This document shows, in pieces, positions 1-8,076 of a stretch of DNA of 56,885 nucleotides. The first letter of the stretch is position 1, and each line of letters opens with the position of its first letter. Source of the DNA: an uncultured Collinsella sp. (GTDB lineage: Bacteria; Actinomycetota; Coriobacteriia; Coriobacteriales; Coriobacteriaceae). Below the pieces are notes generated by a model, which was not told where the DNA came from, searched no databases, and was given only the letters and a program-made list of their open reading frames with translations. The stretch is from assembly GCA_900549065.1 (NCBI GenBank), contig URNC01000001.1, forward strand, positions 1 through 56,885, given 5' to 3'. The position numbers and the translations under genes are program-made.

Positions 1-36
1 TAGTCTCGTGGGCTCGGAGATGTGTATAAGAGACAG
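1..36. other. Nextera transposase adapter (artefact)
   Basis: From base 3 the sequence matches the Illumina Nextera read-2 adapter, ending in the 19-bp Tn5 mosaic end (AGATGTGTATAAGAGACAG, 18-36). It is not genomic. Translated in the frame of the downstream gene it gives the peptide MGSEMCIRDS, a known signature of adapter contamination in protein databases. Real sequence starts at about base 37. Confidence 0.98.
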
Positions 37-37
37 T

Positions 38-2476
38 GATAAGCAGCAGGTCATCGTTCGCGCCTTTACGAGCTTCTTCCACTTGGCAAACCTGTCGGAG
101 GAGAACTACCGTGTGGCGCAGCTGCGCGAGCGCGAGGCCGGCGCATCGACCGATACCGAGGTCGATCCCGCCAACGAACTCACCGTCGCCTATCACCAGT
201 TGGTAAACGAGATGGGCGTCGAGGGTGCCAATGAGCTGCTCGGCAAGCTCGAGTTCCACCCTGTCTTTACCGCACATCCCACCGAGGCCCGTCGTAAGGC
301 CGTCGAGGGCAAGATTCGCCGTATCTCCAACCTGCTGGAGGAGCGTCCGCGTTTGGGCGGCTCCGACCTGGTGGAGAACGAGCGCCATATGCTGCAGGAG
401 ATCGACGCCTTGGTGCGTACGAGCCCCATCGCGCTCAAGAAGCCCACGCCGGTCGAGGAAGCCGATACCATCATCGACATCTTCGATAACACGCTGTTCG
501 ACGTTATCCCCGTCATCTACCGTCGTTTTGACGACTGGGTGCTGGGCGACAAGGCCGGTACCGTGCCGCCGCTGTGCCCGGCGTTCTTCCATCCCGGCAG
601 CTGGATCGGCTCCGACCGCGACGGTAACCCCAACGTCACCGCCAAGGTGAGCCGCGAAGTCGCCGCCAAGTACTTCACTCACATGGTGCTCAAGCTCGAG
701 GACAAGTGCCGCCGCATCGGCCGCAACCTCACGCTCGAGGCCACCTACAGCAAGCCGTCTGCCGAGCTCATTAACCTGTGGAACCATCAGGTCGAGATGA
801 GCCCTCGTTACACGGCCCGCGCCGAGCTGATCTCCGAGCACGAGCCGCATCGCGCCGTCATGCTCGTCATGGCCGACCGCCTGAACGCCACCGTCCGTCG
901 TATCACCGACACCATGTACCACAGCGCCGATGAGTTCCTGGAGGACCTGCGCGTCGTCCAGCGTTCGCTGGCCGCCTGCGGTGCCGTCCGTGCTGCCTAC
1001 GGCCCGGTCCAAACCATCATCTGGCAGGTCGAGTCCTTCGGCTTCCATATGGTCGAGATGGAGTTCCGTCAGCACTCCGTGGTGCATGCCCGCGCCCTTA
1101 AGGATATCCACGAGAACGGTATCCATGGCGACCTGCAGCCCATGACGCGCGAGGTCATCGATACCTTCCGCGCTATCGGCTCCATCCAAAAGCGCTACGG
1201 CAAGAAGATGGCGCACCGCTACATCATCTCGTTTACCAAGAGCGCTCAGCATGTGGCCGACGTCTTTGAGCTGGCGCACCTGTCCTTTGCACACGAGGAG
1301 GATGTCCCCGAGCTCGACGTGATCCCGTTGTTCGAGCAGCTCGAGGACCTCGAGGGCTGCGTCGACGTGCTCGATCAGATGCTTACGCTGCCCGTGGTGC
1401 AAAAGCGCCTTGCCCAGACCAACCGCCGCATGGAGGTCATGCTGGGCTATTCCGACTCTTCCAAGGATGCCGGTCCTACCACGGCCATGCTCGCGCTGCA
1501 CTCCGCGCAGGAGCGCATCGCCAAGTGGGCAGAGAAGAACGATATCGACCTGGTGCTCATGCACGGTCGCGGCGGTGCCGTGGGCCGTGGCGGCGGCCCG
1601 GCCAACAAGGCCGTGCTGGCGCAGCCCAAGGGTTCGGTCAACTGCTTCTTTAAGCTTACCGAGCAGGGCGAAGTCATCTTTGCCCGTTACGGCAACCGCA
1701 CGCTGGCTCAGCGCCATGTTGAGTCCGTTGCCGCCGCAACGCTTTTGCAGTCGGCCCCGAGTGTCGAGAAGACCAACACCGAGACCACGCAGAAGTTCTG
1801 GGATATGGCCGAGAAGCTCAACACTGCAAGCCACGAGCGCTATCTGGACCTGCTGAACACCGAGGACTTTACACCGTGGTTCTCGACCGTTACGCCGCTG
1901 ACCGAGGTCGGTCTGCTGCCGATCGGCTCGCGTCCCGCCAAGCGCGGCCTGGGTGCCAAGTCGCTCGACGACCTGCGTACCATTCCGTGGATCTTCAGCT
2001 GGAGCCAGGCACGCATTAACCTGGCCGCTTGGTACGGCCTGGGCACCGCCTGCGAGCAGTTTGGCGATCTGGACCAGCTTAAGGCTGCCTACCAGGAGTG
2101 GCCGTTCTTCCGCACCTTTATCGACAACATCGAGATGTCGATCGCCAAGACTGACCAGCGCATCGCCAAGATGTATCTGCACCTGGGCGATCGCCAGGAT
2201 CTATCCGAGAAGGTCTTCACCGAGATGCAGCTCACTCGTAAGTGGGTCCTTGCCATCGTCGGTGACGAGTGGCCGCTGCAGCGCCGCCGTGTGCTTGGCT
2301 GTGCCGTTCGCGTGCGCAACCCCTACGTCGACGCCCTGTCCATCGCCCAGGTCCGCGCCCTTCGCGAGGTGCGTATGAACCAGGACGAGATGGCCGAGGA
2401 GAAGAAGGCCGAGTACATGAGCCTGATTCTTTCGACTGTGACCGGCGTCTCGGCAGGATTGCAGAACACGGGGTAA
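38..2476 (+). CDS. ppc: Phosphoenolpyruvate carboxylase, 5' truncated
   Basis: This enzyme carboxylates PEP to oxaloacetate, the anaplerotic supply of C4 acids in the cytoplasm. About 812 residues remain of a family usually near 880-920, so the N-terminus is lost at the contig edge, and the ATG at base 8 lies in the adapter and is not a real start. Visible motifs in order are TAHPTEARRK with the catalytic His, GSWIGSDRDGNPNVT, GYSDSSKDAGPTTAM, and the Gly-rich HGRGGAVGRGGGP loop. The protein ends in the canonical C-terminal QNTG, so the 3' end is intact. A long palindromic element follows the stop. Confidence 0.96.
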   Translation, partial: DKQQVIVRAFTSFFHLANLSEENYRVAQLREREAGASTDTEVDPANELTVAYHQLVNEMGVEGANELLGKLEFHPVFTAHPTEARRKAVEGKIRRISNLLEERPRLGGSDLVENERHMLQEIDALVRTSPIALKKPTPVEEADTIIDIFDNTLFDVIPVIYRRFDDWVLGDKAGTVPPLCPAFFHPGSWIGSDRDGNPNVTAKVSREVAAKYFTHMVLKLEDKCRRIGRNLTLEATYSKPSAELINLWNHQVEMSPRYTARAELISEHEPHRAVMLVMADRLNATVRRITDTMYHSADEFLEDLRVVQRSLAACGAVRAAYGPVQTIIWQVESFGFHMVEMEFRQHSVVHARALKDIHENGIHGDLQPMTREVIDTFRAIGSIQKRYGKKMAHRYIISFTKSAQHVADVFELAHLSFAHEEDVPELDVIPLFEQLEDLEGCVDVLDQMLTLPVVQKRLAQTNRRMEVMLGYSDSSKDAGPTTAMLALHSAQERIAKWAEKNDIDLVLMHGRGGAVGRGGGPANKAVLAQPKGSVNCFFKLTEQGEVIFARYGNRTLAQRHVESVAAATLLQSAPSVEKTNTETTQKFWDMAEKLNTASHERYLDLLNTEDFTPWFSTVTPLTEVGLLPIGSRPAKRGLGAKSLDDLRTIPWIFSWSQARINLAAWYGLGTACEQFGDLDQLKAAYQEWPFFRTFIDNIEMSIAKTDQRIAKMYLHLGDRQDLSEKVFTEMQLTRKWVLAIVGDEWPLQRRRVLGCAVRVRNPYVDALSIAQVRALREVRMNQDEMAEEKKAEYMSLILSTVTGVSAGLQNTG

Positions 2477-2503
2477 TCGATAGCCCTGTGGCTCTCACCG
2501 GGA

Positions 2504-2622
2504 CCCGATGGGTTTCCCTCTGAATGCGTCCTCGCACTTGAAGCCCCCTTATCCTGCTCCTTCGGAGCTGTGGATAAGGGGGCTTCGTGCTGCGGAATGC
2601 ATTCAGAGGGAAACCCATCGGG
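2504..2622. repeat. Nested palindromic element, family A copy 1
   Basis: The outer arms 2504-2527 and 2599-2622 are a perfect 24-bp inverted repeat. Inside them sits a second perfect 15-bp stem (540-554 with 572-586 of the 2-kb block) extended by GCAC/GTGC, with a GCTCC-TTC-GGAGC tip. The joints carry GCGTCCTC on the left and CTGCGGAATGC on the right, which recur in copy 2 at 5438-5562. It may also end ppc transcription, but there is no clear U-tract. Confidence 0.85.
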
Positions 2623-2691
2623 CCCCTTCGTCCTCGGTCTTCAGGGATTGGGGCTGAAGGGGATAATGGCGCGCTTCGCGCTTAATGTGGA

Positions 2692-2728
2692 GTGCGGCGA
2701 GGGCTTCTTGCGTCCTGCGGAGTGTGCC
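2692..2728. repeat. Family A half copy, degenerate
   Basis: This segment carries GTGCGGCGAG, then TTGCGTCCTGCGGA, and aligns with the right half of copy 2 (5504-5540) with a few changes. No left half is found. It looks like a decayed element. Confidence 0.6.
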
Positions 2729-3017
2729 TAAAAGTAAACTAATGGCGGGCCCTGCGATGTCCGGTCTTCGGCGGATCAGCCGCTGGGTGAGGGTGGTGCT
2801 TGGGGCGACGTGCAAAAAACGGAGTTTTCAGCAGCCAAAGATTGATGCATAAGGCTGTGGGTGACGTTCGCGGCTCCTGTTGATGCTTTTGCATGACGAA
2901 TGGGCTTTGGCGATGTTCATATATAGCTGGTTTCTCGCCGCATGCTATCTAGATGGGGCGAGTCATGAGGACTATCTACCTTTTGAAAGACTTTTGACAC
3001 CAAAATCTTATCCCGCG

Positions 3018-3043
3018 ATGCTGAATACTCGCAAAAATGCACG
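3018..3043. repeat. Solo terminal repeat, family D
   Basis: ATGCTGAATACTCGCAAAAA followed by TGCACG matches the terminal inverted repeats of the element at 22917-23115 at all but one or two positions. The partner repeat is absent here. Confidence 0.6.
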
Positions 3044-3083
3044 CTCCGGAGGGTACTACCCTGTTACGGCTAGAAATCCATGC

Positions 3084-3124
3084 GCCATTTTATGCAATTA
3101 ATTAACGCATTTATGCAAAATGGC
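3084..3124. promoter_or_regulatory. AT-rich inverted repeat upstream of larA
   Basis: GCCATTTT (3084-3091) and AAAATGGC (3117-3124) flank an AT-rich core with two ATGCA boxes. It lies in the most AT-rich stretch upstream of larA and could be an operator or promoter region. The function is inferred from position only. Confidence 0.35.
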
Positions 3125-3201
3125 TTACGTGCGTACGTCTCGGGGTAGATGTTTGCCTCGGCGCTGCGTAAGTCATTCTGTCTATAGTGTCTTTGACAGG
3201 C

Positions 3202-3238
3202 GGCCGCGGTCCCCTTTGGGATCGTGGCCGTTTTGTTG
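3202..3238 (+). terminator. Terminator-like hairpin in the larA upstream region
   Basis: GGCCGCGGTCCC (3202-3213) pairs with GGGATCGTGGCC (3218-3229) over 12 positions with two G-U pairs on the plus strand, and GTTTTGTTG follows. As it lies about 120 bp before larA it may be an attenuator or may end an upstream transcript. Confidence 0.5.
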
Positions 3239-3357
3239 TGGGTCAAATATGAACGTTGTGTTAATGAGTCGGTGGACGGTGGTGTTTTTCGGTGAGCGGC
3301 GTATCCTTCCAACGGTTTATCTAGTGTGTCAGTTGAAAAGGAAGAGGGCGCTCGTCA

Positions 3358-4635
3358 TTGTTTGAATGTGAACTGCCGTTTGACCACAAGACGTTGCATC
3401 TGGAGCTCGAGGATAAGAACTTCGCGGGTGTGATGGAAGGTCATCAAAACGAGTTTAAGACCACGAAATCGCAGGAAGAGCTGGTAGAGGAGTCGCTTGC
3501 CAACCCTTATGGCTCGCCGTCGCTCGAGGAGCTTTGTGCTGGCAAGAAGGATATTGTCATTATTAGCTCCGACCATACGCGTCCCGTTCCCTCGCGTGTG
3601 ACGATGCCTATTCTGCTGCATCACATCCATTCCGCTGCGCCCGAGGCTCGCGTGCGCATTTTGGTTGCTACGGGTATGCATCGTCCGTCGACGCACGAGG
3701 AGCTCGTCAACAAGTACGGCGAGGAGATCGTTGCCAACGAGGAAATCGTTATGCACGTCGCGACTGACGATAGCATGATGAAAAAGATTGGCACCCTGCC
3801 TTCTGGTGGCGAGTGCATCATCAACAAGATTGCTGCCGATTGCGATCTGCTGCTTGCCGAGGGCTTTATTGAGCCGCACTTCTTTGCCGGTTTCTCTGGT
3901 AGCCGTAAGTCCGTCCTGCCTGGCATCGCCAGCTACAAGACCATCATGTACAACCACAACGGTCAGTTTGTGAATGATTCCCACTCGCGTGCCGGCAACC
4001 TGTGCCACAACCACGTGAGCGAGGACATGTTTGCCGCTGCCGAGATGGCTCACCTTGCCTTTGTGCTTAACGTGGTGCTCAACGGCAAGCACGAGGTCAT
4101 CGGCTCCTTTGCCGGCGATATCCACAAGGCGCACGAGGCTGGCTGCGAGTTCGTGAAGAGCCTTGCCGGCGTTGAGCCCGTCGAGTGCGAGATTGCCATC
4201 ACCACCAACGGCGGCTACCCGCTCGACCAGAACATCTACCAGGCCGTGAAGGGCATGTGCTCTGCCGAGGCCACGCTTCCCGAGGGCGGCGTGATCATCG
4301 ACGTCGCCGGCTGTGCCGACGGTCACGGTGGCGAGGGCTTCTATCACAACATCGCCGACAATGATCCGGCAGAGTTTGAGCGCGCCTGCATCGACCGTCC
4401 TAAGGACGAGACCCTGCCCGACCAGTGGACGAGCCAGATCTTTGCCCGCATCCTGGCGCATCACCCTGTGATCATGGTTACCGACCTGTGCGATCACCAG
4501 ATGATCAAGGATATGCACATGACGCCGGTTAACACCCTCGATGAGGCGCTCAAGCTCGCCTTTGAGATGAAGGGTGCCGATGCCAAGGTGGCCGTCATTC
4601 CCGATGGCCTGGGCGTTGTCGTCGCACAGCACTAG
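3358..4635 (+). CDS. larA: Lactate racemase LarA (nickel-pincer)
   Basis: LarA interconverts D- and L-lactate with a nickel-pincer nucleotide covalently bound to a lysine. The 425-residue protein keeps the key residues of the Lactiplantibacillus enzyme at the same numbers: Asp72 in SDHTRP, His108 in ATGMH, His174 and Lys184 in PHFFAGFSGSRK, and His200. The start is a TTG preceded by AAGGAAGAGGG. A LarD-like channel follows 49 bp downstream, probably as an operon. The cofactor genes larB and larC lie nearby on the other strand. larE is not in the window. Confidence 0.93.
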   Translation: MFECELPFDHKTLHLELEDKNFAGVMEGHQNEFKTTKSQEELVEESLANPYGSPSLEELCAGKKDIVIISSDHTRPVPSRVTMPILLHHIHSAAPEARVRILVATGMHRPSTHEELVNKYGEEIVANEEIVMHVATDDSMMKKIGTLPSGGECIINKIAADCDLLLAEGFIEPHFFAGFSGSRKSVLPGIASYKTIMYNHNGQFVNDSHSRAGNLCHNHVSEDMFAAAEMAHLAFVLNVVLNGKHEVIGSFAGDIHKAHEAGCEFVKSLAGVEPVECEIAITTNGGYPLDQNIYQAVKGMCSAEATLPEGGVIIDVAGCADGHGGEGFYHNIADNDPAEFERACIDRPKDETLPDQWTSQIFARILAHHPVIMVTDLCDHQMIKDMHMTPVNTLDEALKLAFEMKGADAKVAVIPDGLGVVVAQH

Positions 4636-4684
4636 TACGCGGCCTAAACGAATCGTTTATAACCGACAAGAAAGATAAGGTTTT

Positions 4685-5416
4685 ATGCTTACCAAACTCC
4701 TCTGCGAATTCGGCGCAACGGCCCTCATGATCATCTTTGGCGTGGGCGTGCACTGCGATACCGTGCTTAAGGGCACCAAGTATCAGGGCTCCGGCCACAT
4801 GTTTGCCATCACCACCTGGTCTTTTGGCATCTCGGTCGCCTTGTTTATCTTTGGCGGCGCCGTGTGCATGAACCCCGCCATGGTGCTTGCCCAGTGCATC
4901 GTAGGCCTGGTGCCGTGGAGCAGCTGCATCCCCTTCATGATTGCCGATATGCTCGGCGGCTTTGTGGGCGCCGTAATCGCTTGGCTTATGTATGCCGATG
5001 AGTTCAAGGCTTCCGAGGGCGTCGTCGACCCTATTGCCCAGCGCAACATCTTCTCGACTAACCCCACCACCGAGGGCACGAACTATGCTCGCAACTTCTT
5101 CTGCGAGGCTATCTGCACCTTCGTGTTCATCAGTGCCATCCTTGCTGCTGCTAACCGTGCTGGCGAGAACGTTCTGATGCTCGCCATCTGCGTCGGTCTG
5201 ATCGTTTGGGCCGTTGGCATGGGCATGGGCGGCATCACCGGCTTCGCCATGAACCAGGCTCGTGACCTTGGTCCTCGCATGGCCTATCAGGTGCTGCCGA
5301 TCAAGAACAAGGCCGACAACAACTGGAAGTACGGCCTGCTTGTTCCTGGCATCGCGCCGTTTGTCGGTGCCGCTCTGGCCGCGCTGTTTGTGCATGGTTT
5401 CTTGGGCATGTTCTAG
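4685..5416 (+). CDS. larD: MIP-family channel, LarD-like lactate facilitator
   Basis: A 243-residue aquaglyceroporin-family membrane protein with about six hydrophobic segments. Its position directly after larA matches the larD lactic acid channel of lactobacilli, so lactate passage across the membrane is the likely role. The first half-helix motif is a standard NPA (in CMNPAMVLAQ). The second is NQA (in GFAMNQARDLGPR) where the family normally has NPA. A good ribosome binding site lies 10 bp upstream. Glycerol or another small solute remains possible. Confidence 0.8.
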   Translation: MLTKLLCEFGATALMIIFGVGVHCDTVLKGTKYQGSGHMFAITTWSFGISVALFIFGGAVCMNPAMVLAQCIVGLVPWSSCIPFMIADMLGGFVGAVIAWLMYADEFKASEGVVDPIAQRNIFSTNPTTEGTNYARNFFCEAICTFVFISAILAAANRAGENVLMLAICVGLIVWAVGMGMGGITGFAMNQARDLGPRMAYQVLPIKNKADNNWKYGLLVPGIAPFVGAALAALFVHGFLGMF

Positions 5417-5724
5417 TCTGAGGCTACATAGTTGTCCGCTGGCCGCATGGGGTAACTTCCCAGCGCGTCCTCGGACATGCAAAAAGGCTCGCTGCGCACT
5501 TCGTGCGGCGAGCCTTTTTGCGTCCTGCGGAATGCGCTGGGAAGTTACCCCATGCGGCCAGCTGCGGGGTCTTTGCTGCGCTCGAGCAAGCAGCCCAACA
5601 TATAAATCTGAATTTGGATTTGGATGGGAGGGGCTTGTTGCTGTTGAGGGCGGTGAAGCGCGAGTGACACTTTGGGATGCGTGGCGCCCTGGGTTGGGGC
5701 GATGCTTTGGGATGATGTTCTTAC
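5417..5724. other. Convergent intergenic region larD / tetR
   Basis: About 308 bp between two convergent genes. It holds the large palindrome at 5438-5562. The rest (5563-5724) is G/T-rich with no recognisable gene or site. Confidence 0.6.
5438..5562. repeat. Nested palindromic element, family A copy 2
   Basis: The outer arms 5438-5466 and 5534-5562 form a perfect 29-bp inverted repeat. The inner stem GCAAAAAGGCTCGC / GCGAGCCTTTTTGC (5479-5492, 5508-5521) carries T-tracts on both strands, so it could terminate both convergent genes. The joints GCGTCCTC and CTGCGGAATGC match copy 1, while the outer arms differ in sequence but stay fully paired. Confidence 0.88.
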
Positions 5725-6264
5725 TTAGTTGAAGAGGGGTTTTATGGCTGATAGGTAGTCTTTGGCTACGTCGGCTTTGTCTGCTTGGAAGTTGTGCCAG
5801 GCCCACCATTGGACGGTGGCTACGAAGCTTGAGGCTATGTGGTGTAGTAAGAAGCTTCGGTCCATGGTGGCGGCGGGGCCGTTTGGGTCGGTAGGGACGG
5901 TTTCGGCTGCGCGCGTCATGATGGTCTTGCGGAGACAGTCGGCGAAGACGCGGGAGCCGGCGCCGGCTACGAGGGCTCGAACGCCCTGACGGCGTTCCCA
6001 GAGGTTGTTGAGGATATGCTCGACCTGTACGAGTGGGTCATCGAGGGGCGTACCGTCATCGTCAAGGACGTGGGTGCAGATATCGCTCACGAGCGCGGCG
6101 AGTAGGTCGTCTTTGCTCTTAAAGAGGCCATAGAATGTCGCGCGGCCTACGTGAGCGCGCGCGATGATGTCGCCGACGGTGATCTTGCTGTAGTCCTCCT
6201 CGCACAGGAGCTCGGAGAATGCTGCGACGATGGCGGCACGGCTTTTTTCTTTGCGGGCATCCAT
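5725..6264 (-). CDS. TetR/AcrR-family transcriptional regulator
   Basis: A 179-residue regulator with an N-terminal helix-turn-helix (residues 8-52, including ITVGDIIARAHVGRATFYGLF) and a variable C-terminal ligand domain. Its ATG lies 2 bp after the larC stop, so it is the third gene of a larB-larC-tetR operon and probably senses something linked to lactate racemisation. The perfect inverted repeat 8007-8040 in front of larB is a candidate operator. The ligand is unknown. Confidence 0.85.
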   Translation of the reverse strand: MDARKEKSRAAIVAAFSELLCEEDYSKITVGDIIARAHVGRATFYGLFKSKDDLLAALVSDICTHVLDDDGTPLDDPLVQVEHILNNLWERRQGVRALVAGAGSRVFADCLRKTIMTRAAETVPTDPNGPAATMDRSFLLHHIASSFVATVQWWAWHNFQADKADVAKDYLSAIKPLFN

Positions 6265-6266
6265 GG

Positions 6267-7169
6267 CTATACGTCCGCGTGAACGAGCAGGCAGCGGAGC
6301 GTGCCGGAGCAGCCCTCGTAGGGGCGCTTACCGGCGCCGTAGCCGACGGCTTCGATGCGGTAGCGGGCCGGCAGGTGCTCGGACGTGCGCAGTGCGGCGA
6401 CGATGGCGGCACCCGTGGGCGTCACGAGCTCGCCGGCGACCGGTGCGGGCGTGAGGGCGATATTGCCTGCTTGGCATAGGTTGACGACGGCGGGCACCGG
6501 GATGGGCATAAGGCCGTGGGTACAGTGGATGGTGCCGTGACCCTCGGAGAGCGACTCGACGACAATATCCTCGATGCCCAGGTCATCGAGGCAGATGGCG
6601 ACAGAGCAGACGTCGACGATGGAGTCGACGGCGCCCACCTCGTGGAACATGACGGTTTCGGGCGTTTTGCCGTGTGCCTTGGCCTCGGCGGCGGCGAGCG
6701 CGGTAAAGATGGCGAGCGCACGACGCTTGGCGCCATCGCTTAGCTGCGAGCCGTCGATGATGGCGGTGACGTCTTCCAAAGAACGGTGGTGATGGTGGTG
6801 GGCGTGATGGTGACCCTCGTGGTCGTGGTCATGCGCGTGCTCATGACAGTGCTCGTGCTCGCCATGGCCATGATGGTGGTGCTCATGCTCGTGCGTGTGC
6901 TCGGCAGCTGCTTCATTGCCGTAGAGCCAGGACATATCGTGATCGTGGTTCTCGAGCTCCTCTGCTAGCTGAACGTCAAAGTCGCAGGCGTCGATGCCAT
7001 GCTTGTTTGCACGCGTGACGGCAATCGTAAAGCCGTCGACCGGCAGCGTGGCGAGCTGTTCGCGCAGGTGCTCCTCGCTGGCGCCCAGGTCGAGCAGGGC
7101 CGCGACGGTCATATCGCCGCTGATGCCCGAGGTACCGTCGATGATAAGCGTGTGCTGATGATTGGACAT
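6267..7169 (-). CDS. larC: Nickel-pincer cofactor protein LarC, N-terminal part only
   Basis: LarC inserts nickel into the pyridinium dithiocarboxylate mononucleotide that LarA uses. The N-terminal signature DGTSGISGDMTVAALLDLGA is clear. Residues 91-128 are very rich in histidine, a probable nickel-binding or storage tract. The frame stops after the GYGAGKR region at 300 residues, where full LarC proteins run on to about 420 with the LarC2 domain. In lactobacilli LarC2 is joined by programmed frameshifting, but here the next frame is a normal tetR gene and no LarC2 sequence is present. RBS AAGGAG. Confidence 0.88.
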   Translation of the reverse strand: MSNHQHTLIIDGTSGISGDMTVAALLDLGASEEHLREQLATLPVDGFTIAVTRANKHGIDACDFDVQLAEELENHDHDMSWLYGNEAAAEHTHEHEHHHHGHGEHEHCHEHAHDHDHEGHHHAHHHHHRSLEDVTAIIDGSQLSDGAKRRALAIFTALAAAEAKAHGKTPETVMFHEVGAVDSIVDVCSVAICLDDLGIEDIVVESLSEGHGTIHCTHGLMPIPVPAVVNLCQAGNIALTPAPVAGELVTPTGAAIVAALRTSEHLPARYRIEAVGYGAGKRPYEGCSGTLRCLLVHADV

Positions 7170-7179
7170 GGAATGCTCC

Positions 7180-7962
7180 TTAGCGGGCGCGGGGTGTGCC
7201 GGCGCTCAGATGATTGATAAGACTTGCCTGGTAGGCGGCGCCAAAGCCGTTGTCGATATTGACGACCGATACGCCGCTGGCACAGGAGTTGAGCATGGCG
7301 AGCAGCGCGGCTACGCCACCAAAACTCGCGCCATAGCCCACGCTGGTGGGAACGGCGATGACCGGACAGCTCACCAGACCGCCGATAACGCTCGCCAACG
7401 CGCCCTCCATGCCGGCGATGGCGATGACCACCTGTGCCTGGGCAAGTTCCTCGGCATGCGCGAGCAGGCGGTGCAGGCCGGCGACGCCTACGTCGTAGAG
7501 GCGGTCGACCTCGTTGCCATAGAACTCGGCCGTCAACGCGGCTTCCTCGGCGACGGGCAGGTCGCTCGTGCCGGCGCAAGCGACGACGATGCGTCCGTTG
7601 CCGGTGGGGGAGGGCTTGCCACCCACCAGGGCGAGCTGGGCGTCCGGGACATATCCCAGGTCGATGCCGTTGCCGAGGAGCTCCGAGGTGCGGGCTGCTT
7701 TTTCGCTGTCCAGGCGCGTGACCAGGATGCGCTCCTGGCCGGCATCGCGCAACGCTTCAATAATGGCGGCAATTTGCTCGGCGGTTTTACCGGCGCCGTA
7801 GACAACCTCGCCGGCTCCCTGGCGCACTCCGCGCGAAAGATCGAGCTGTGCAAAACCCAGATCGGCGGTTGGCGCCGTTTGGATGCGCGCGAGGGCGACT
7901 GCCGGGGTGACTGCTCCGCCGGCAACATCGCTCAGCAATTGCTCAAGATCTTGCTTATCCAT
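7180..7962 (-). CDS. larB: Nickel-pincer cofactor biosynthesis protein LarB
   Basis: LarB carboxylates the pyridine ring of nicotinic acid adenine dinucleotide and releases AMP, the first step of the LarA cofactor. The protein (260 residues) has an N-terminal helical part and a C-terminal AIR-carboxylase-like domain with VVIAIAGMEGALASVIGGL and PTSVGYGASFGG. The ATG at 7962 is chosen over a GTG at 7995 because GAAGGGA lies just upstream of it. The stop is 10 bp before larC, so the two are co-transcribed. Confidence 0.92.
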   Translation of the reverse strand: MDKQDLEQLLSDVAGGAVTPAVALARIQTAPTADLGFAQLDLSRGVRQGAGEVVYGAGKTAEQIAAIIEALRDAGQERILVTRLDSEKAARTSELLGNGIDLGYVPDAQLALVGGKPSPTGNGRIVVACAGTSDLPVAEEAALTAEFYGNEVDRLYDVGVAGLHRLLAHAEELAQAQVVIAIAGMEGALASVIGGLVSCPVIAVPTSVGYGASFGGVAALLAMLNSCASGVSVVNIDNGFGAAYQASLINHLSAGTPRAR

Positions 7963-8006
7963 ATATGTTCCCTTCGACGGCGCAAAGTCTAGCACTCAAA
8001 GGGTAT

Positions 8007-8040
8007 GTTTCCGAACACTAAGACAAAATTGTTCGGAAAC
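8007..8040. promoter_or_regulatory. Candidate operator before larB
   Basis: GTTTCCGAACA (8007-8017) and TGTTCGGAAAC (8030-8040) form a perfect 11-bp inverted repeat with 12 bp between the arms, in the larB upstream region. The form suits a TetR dimer or dimer pair, and tetR is the last gene of this operon. The link is inferred. Confidence 0.6.
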
Positions 8041-8076
8041 TATAGGACAGACTGATTCAATTGTTAGACGGATCGG

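Larger units (their letters stand above)
2477..3357. other. Gene-free region between ppc and larA
   Basis: About 880 bp without a convincing gene. Small open frames here lack a good ribosome binding site and codon bias. It holds a long nested palindrome (2504-2622), a degenerate half copy of the same family (2692-2728), a solo terminal repeat (3018-3043), an AT-rich inverted repeat (3084-3124) and a terminator-like hairpin (3202-3238) about 120 bp before larA. Confidence 0.7.

Noticed and set aside
8..37. ATG at base 8 as the start of PEP carboxylase
   Set aside because: It lies in adapter sequence; the family N-terminus is longer and missing.
2880..3101. Small gene of about 73 codons upstream of larA
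   Set aside because: No ribosome binding site, atypical codon use, and it runs through the solo family D repeat.
5725..6267. LarC2 domain reached by programmed frameshift after larC
   Set aside because: Both other frames here were read; one is a normal TetR gene and neither resembles LarC2.
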